23,450 bases of DNA from CAWUIO01 sp963922455 (lineage in GTDB: Bacteria; Bacteroidota; Bacteroidia; Cytophagales; Microscillaceae). Numbering within the stretch: the first letter of the stretch is position 1; every line of letters starts with the position of its first letter. Positions 22,001 to 23,450 of this stretch are shown here, piece by piece. The DNA lies in the NCBI GenBank assembly GCA_963922455.1, contig CAWUIO010000102.1, forward strand, positions 1 to 23,450. Reading direction: 5' to 3'. A model generated the notes under the pieces. It saw nothing but the letters and a program-made list of their open reading frames with translations, did not search any database and was not told the origin of the DNA. The position numbers and the translations under genes are program-made.

Positions 22001-23043
22001 ATAATGGAGGCAACCAAACCACGGTGCGTATTCAAAATGTAAGTGCTAACAGCTTTGAGATCCGAATCGATGAGTGGGAATGTCTGGATGAATGGCACGT
22101 ATTTGAGACCATCCCCTACATGGTGGTGGAAGCTGGTACCCACACGCTTACCAATGGTAAGCTTCTGCAGGCCGGTAATATCGCTGCGGTCAATAATAGC
22201 TGGACGACCCAAGCCTTCCCTAACCCATTTAGCGAGGAGCCCATTGTACTGGCCCAGTGTACCAGCGAAAACGAAGCTGAAGCGGTCAATGTCCGGATCG
22301 ATCAAAATAATACCCGTACCACGCAATTACGCTTGAGACTTAAGGAACGCGATAAAGCCTCCGGGGGGCACGCCAATGAAACCCTCAGTTGGATTGCCCT
22401 AGAGCCAGGGATTTCTACCGAAACTATGAAGTTTGAAGCCGGAAATACTGGGCGATCTGTTAAGCACAATTGGTATGATCTAGGCTTTAGCCAGAACTAT
22501 GGCAGCAACCGGATCTTCTTGGCCGAAATCGGCTCCAACTTCGGAGGAGATGCCTGTGCCCTACGCTATCGCAATCTATCCGGTACCCAAGCCCAGGTTT
22601 TTGTAGAAGAAGAGAAATGCGGAGATTCGGAGTTAAATCACACCACCGAGGAAGTACATTACCTAGTTTTTGAAGAAGCTGGCGATATCCTGGCGGTAAC
22701 TACCACGACCCAAGCGAGCGTCTCAAATTCCATTGTATCTCCGGCAAGCCTAGCCGAAGAGTCCCAATTTGAGATCCTTTATCCGGCTGCGGTACTGGCT
22801 TACCCCAACCCCTTAAGGCAAACCGATAAATTTTTAACTCTAGATATCCGTTCCGAACAATCGGGAGCAATAGAGTGCCAGGTCTTTAATGCGTATGGGA
22901 GACTAGTCCATTACCAAACCGATAAAATAGAAGAGAAACAAACGTTTATGCAAGTAGACTTGTCTAGTGCGGCTTCGGGTACCTATTTTGTCCAAATTAA
23001 GGGGCCAAATTGGCTTAAAACCCATAGAATTGTAGTAGAATAG
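19030..23043 (+). CDS. Secreted sugar dehydrogenase / diheme cytochrome c / ricin-lectin fusion with T9SS sorting domain
   Basis: An in-frame ATG at 18973 adds 19 residues; I prefer 19030 because it follows an A-rich stretch and puts a compact n-region before the signal core LGMVALVYLVAAAF. Product: 1337 residues (numbering here is from the 18973 ATG). Residues about 85-490 are a glucose/sorbosone-dehydrogenase beta-propeller (WHNGGDMFFGPDGFLYLVVG, GTRSPHRMTYDPPTGEIWIG), a fold that usually uses PQQ. Residues about 500-810 match SO_2930-type diheme cytochromes, with haem sites CLQCH (653-657) and CSFCH (732-736). About 830-965 is a ricin-type beta-trefoil with repeated QxW motifs (QQWYI, EQLWYF, QQWRPI). 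About 970-1260 holds two or more related beta-sandwich units I cannot name. About 1275-1356 is a T9SS type A sorting domain (AYPNPL to HRIVVE). It probably oxidises a sugar on the cell surface and passes electrons to its own haems. It is monocistronic. Confidence 0.88.
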   Translation: MKTGFTTIRQLQTLGMVALVYLVAAAFPYWDAPGLNTPEPMGAYLNGVFPDKTPSGGTGGEATYAIENAFPNLTFVDPVDMIELPNRSEFLVVGLQGQIWKIGNDPSITQKQLLLDISANTVVYRDGGMLGITLHPEYGQAGSPNSEYIYVFYRYTPVDGTDNTGSAVNGYMRLSRFNLAPGSNTIDPNSEYVMIQVFDRHDWHNGGDMFFGPDGFLYLVVGDEGAARDSYGVTQQIDKWLFGGVLRIDVDQRGGDISHPIRRQPLNAGTPPSGWPDSFTQGYYIPYDNPWQDVNGGILEEFFAIGTRSPHRMTYDPPTGEIWIGDIGQGAKEEISIVAKGDNLQWPYREGDQNGFTSMPNPLIGNDKDPIYAYGRNVGRCVIGGFVYRGNRYPELKDKYFFGDHETQNVWTLTKDPNGGAPQVDFLLKVPVNGTGGKDGISSFYIDSKEYIYILDLFGTGRDGGVIHKLKRTGGGIADPPAKLSDLGVFTNMQTLETISGIIPYEVNTPLWSDRANKRRWIALPNDGSHDTPEEQITFDAEGNWQFPAGTVMIKHFDLPTNENDLSQTLKLETRFVVFTSEGDAYGLTYRWNEEGTEAFLIGVNAEESRDIAVTLANGNTFTQTWDFPSRQQCLQCHNSTADYALGVKTRQLNGRMTYPSTGETANQLETWNHLGMFNTDIASPDQLPALASLSDATTSEEMRVRSYLDANCSFCHRPNGVQGVFDARSLNALHDQQMIGAEVISNASPPGFSVVKPGDYQNSVLWMRDSSTGSDRMPPVGRNLNDDQYLNVLTSWISSLDLNGPETIAEGWYTLEVRHSGQLATVNGASTLDGTGICQSAAQNADHQQWYIQPEGNHKYRITAKHSDMVLSVQNLSPSQGVNVIQEPWTGSQEQLWYFEDTDSGYYRIRNAYNSLDLDVFEATQNDGEKLIVWKAHGRQNQQWRPIPVPTTSIEAIGETGTVSADHIWKTVSLSRTYQNPVVVAGAPTYNGGNQTTVRIQNVSANSFEIRIDEWECLDEWHVFETIPYMVVEAGTHTLTNGKLLQAGNIAAVNNSWTTQAFPNPFSEEPIVLAQCTSENEAEAVNVRIDQNNTRTTQLRLRLKERDKASGGHANETLSWIALEPGISTETMKFEAGNTGRSVKHNWYDLGFSQNYGSNRIFLAEIGSNFGGDACALRYRNLSGTQAQVFVEEEKCGDSELNHTTEEVHYLVFEEAGDILAVTTTTQASVSNSIVSPASLAEESQFEILYPAAVLAYPNPLRQTDKFLTLDIRSEQSGAIECQVFNAYGRLVHYQTDKIEEKQTFMQVDLSSAASGTYFVQIKGPNWLKTHRIVVE

Positions 23044-23056
23044 AAGAATATATGTT

Positions 23057-23195
23057 GGGGCTTGCCCGCGCTATATACCTTGGTTCCAGAAAGGACCTAA
23101 GTGCCTAGCGCGGGCCGGGCTACCCAGCCAAGCCGGAGCCTGCTCCCCGCCAGGCCCTTTCGGTCTCCGCCCCAAGGGGTGGGTATCCCTAAGCC
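23057..23195 (-). repeat. GC-rich structured intergenic repeat, copy G
   Basis: The copy is in reverse orientation and starts 13 bases after the stop codon of the secreted dehydrogenase. GCCCGCGCT (23064-23072) pairs perfectly with AGCGCGGGC (23107-23115), loop 34 bases, with a further imperfect hairpin inside the loop. The middle section is of the copy A subtype. Total 139 bases. Confidence 0.86.
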
Positions 23196-23398
23196 AGGCA
23201 ATAGGTATGTTTTTTGCCAAAACTTCATTAAAATAAATCCTTGTTTTTCCAAAATTGCCAATTTTGGGCCCTTGGCCATAAAAAATTGGAAATAGCGTAG
23301 AAATTCACCTCAAAAAAGCTATGTAATTTAGAAAAGTGAATTTGTAATTGTAATTTTGGTTAACAAATTTCTTCTTCCACCTGCTTTTAGCAAGTCTT

Positions 23399-23450
23399 AG
23401 AAACTGTTTAAGTTTATTTTTTGTCGGCGAAAAGGGTCAGTTTGGGGTTC
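23399..23450 (+). mobile_element. MITE-like element, second copy, truncated by the window edge
   Basis: The 52 bases from AGAAACTGTTTAAG to the window end are identical to 15228-15279. The base pairs just outside (CTT before AGAAACTG) match the outer side of the right end of the first copy. Complete identity suggests recent movement or gene conversion. Confidence 0.8.

Larger units (their letters stand above)
23044..23450. other. Right-edge spacer with repeat copy G and the start of a second MITE copy
   Basis: Repeat copy G (23057-23195) is followed by about 200 AT-rich bases with no recognised gene. These contain a perfect hairpin CCAAAATT/AATTTTGG at 23249-23267 and an isolated TAATTTTG box (23351-23358) without a -33 partner. 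The second MITE-like copy begins at 23399 and is cut by the window edge. Confidence 0.6.

Noticed and set aside
217..23195. Repeats with variable 33-40 base segments considered as a CRISPR-like array
   Set aside because: Copies are kilobases apart, in both orientations and singly placed; there is no tandem array and no cas gene.
23249..23267. Perfect CCAAAATT/AATTTTGG hairpin as a terminator
   Set aside because: No U-run follows on either strand, and the sequence is AT-rich enough for a chance palindrome.

Overview
The window looks like chromosomal DNA of a Bacteroidota bacterium. The evidence is a C-terminal type IX secretion (T9SS) sorting domain on a 1337-residue secreted protein, the order dut / sugar nucleotidyltransferase / TPR protein / DUF4292 lipoprotein / EnvC-like protein (familiar from this phylum), AT-rich gene starts mostly without a clear Shine-Dalgarno, and several good matches to the Bacteroidota -7 box TAnnTTTG. 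A Saprospira/Aureispira-like lineage is my guess, from memory of similar GC-rich intergenic repeats there; it is not proven by the sequence. There is no rRNA, tRNA, CRISPR array, transposase or phage gene.

Layout. (1) 438-968: secreted RidA-family protein. (2) 1229-3097, minus: membrane SpoIIE/PP2C-type phosphatase with long coiled coils. (3) 3433-8718, plus: five-gene operon dut, nucleotidyltransferase, TPR protein, DUF4292 lipoprotein, EnvC-like degenerate LytM protein, with 15-48 base gaps and then overlapping ends. (4) 8987-12542, minus: PP2C-like phosphatase and kinase-like protein with a predicted propeller-like C-terminus (ATGA overlap), then an HD-hydrolase/CoaD-type adenylyltransferase fusion. 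(5) 12624-13205, plus: kptA (RNA 2'-phosphotransferase), divergent from the phosphatase and overlapping a convergent GNAT acetyltransferase (13156-13698) by 50 bases. (6) 14485-15222: acetoacetate decarboxylase-family protein. (7) 15604-16371: tpiA. (8) 16490-18196: ParB-like N-terminus fused to a degenerate DNA-methylase-like C-terminus. (9) 19030-23043: secreted fusion of sugar dehydrogenase, diheme cytochrome, ricin-type lectin and T9SS domain.

The strongest non-gene signal is a family of about 130-base GC-rich intergenic elements: seven full copies (A 217-354, B 988-1117, C 8786-8915, D 13787-13916, E 14203-14338, F 18524-18653, G 23057-23195) and one partial copy (38-67), in both orientations. 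Each starts GGCTTAGGG, ends AAGCCCC, and carries near its 3' end a short GC stem enclosing a loop of 33-40 bases. Loop length is nearly constant but loop sequence differs in every copy, and the stem shows compensatory changes between copies. I consider this the best candidate for something undescribed.

A second repeat is a 162-base MITE-like palindromic element (15228-15389). Its first 52 bases recur identically at the right edge (23399-23450). It sits 5 bases past the decarboxylase stop codon and before a good terminator.

Functionally the window mixes housekeeping functions (dUTP removal, glycolysis, possibly CoA synthesis), envelope biogenesis (the dut operon), phosphorylation signalling (SpoIIE phosphatase, kinase/PP2C pair) and a secreted oxidoreductase. 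Apart from the dut operon and the kinase/phosphatase pair, I see no proof that neighbouring genes act together.
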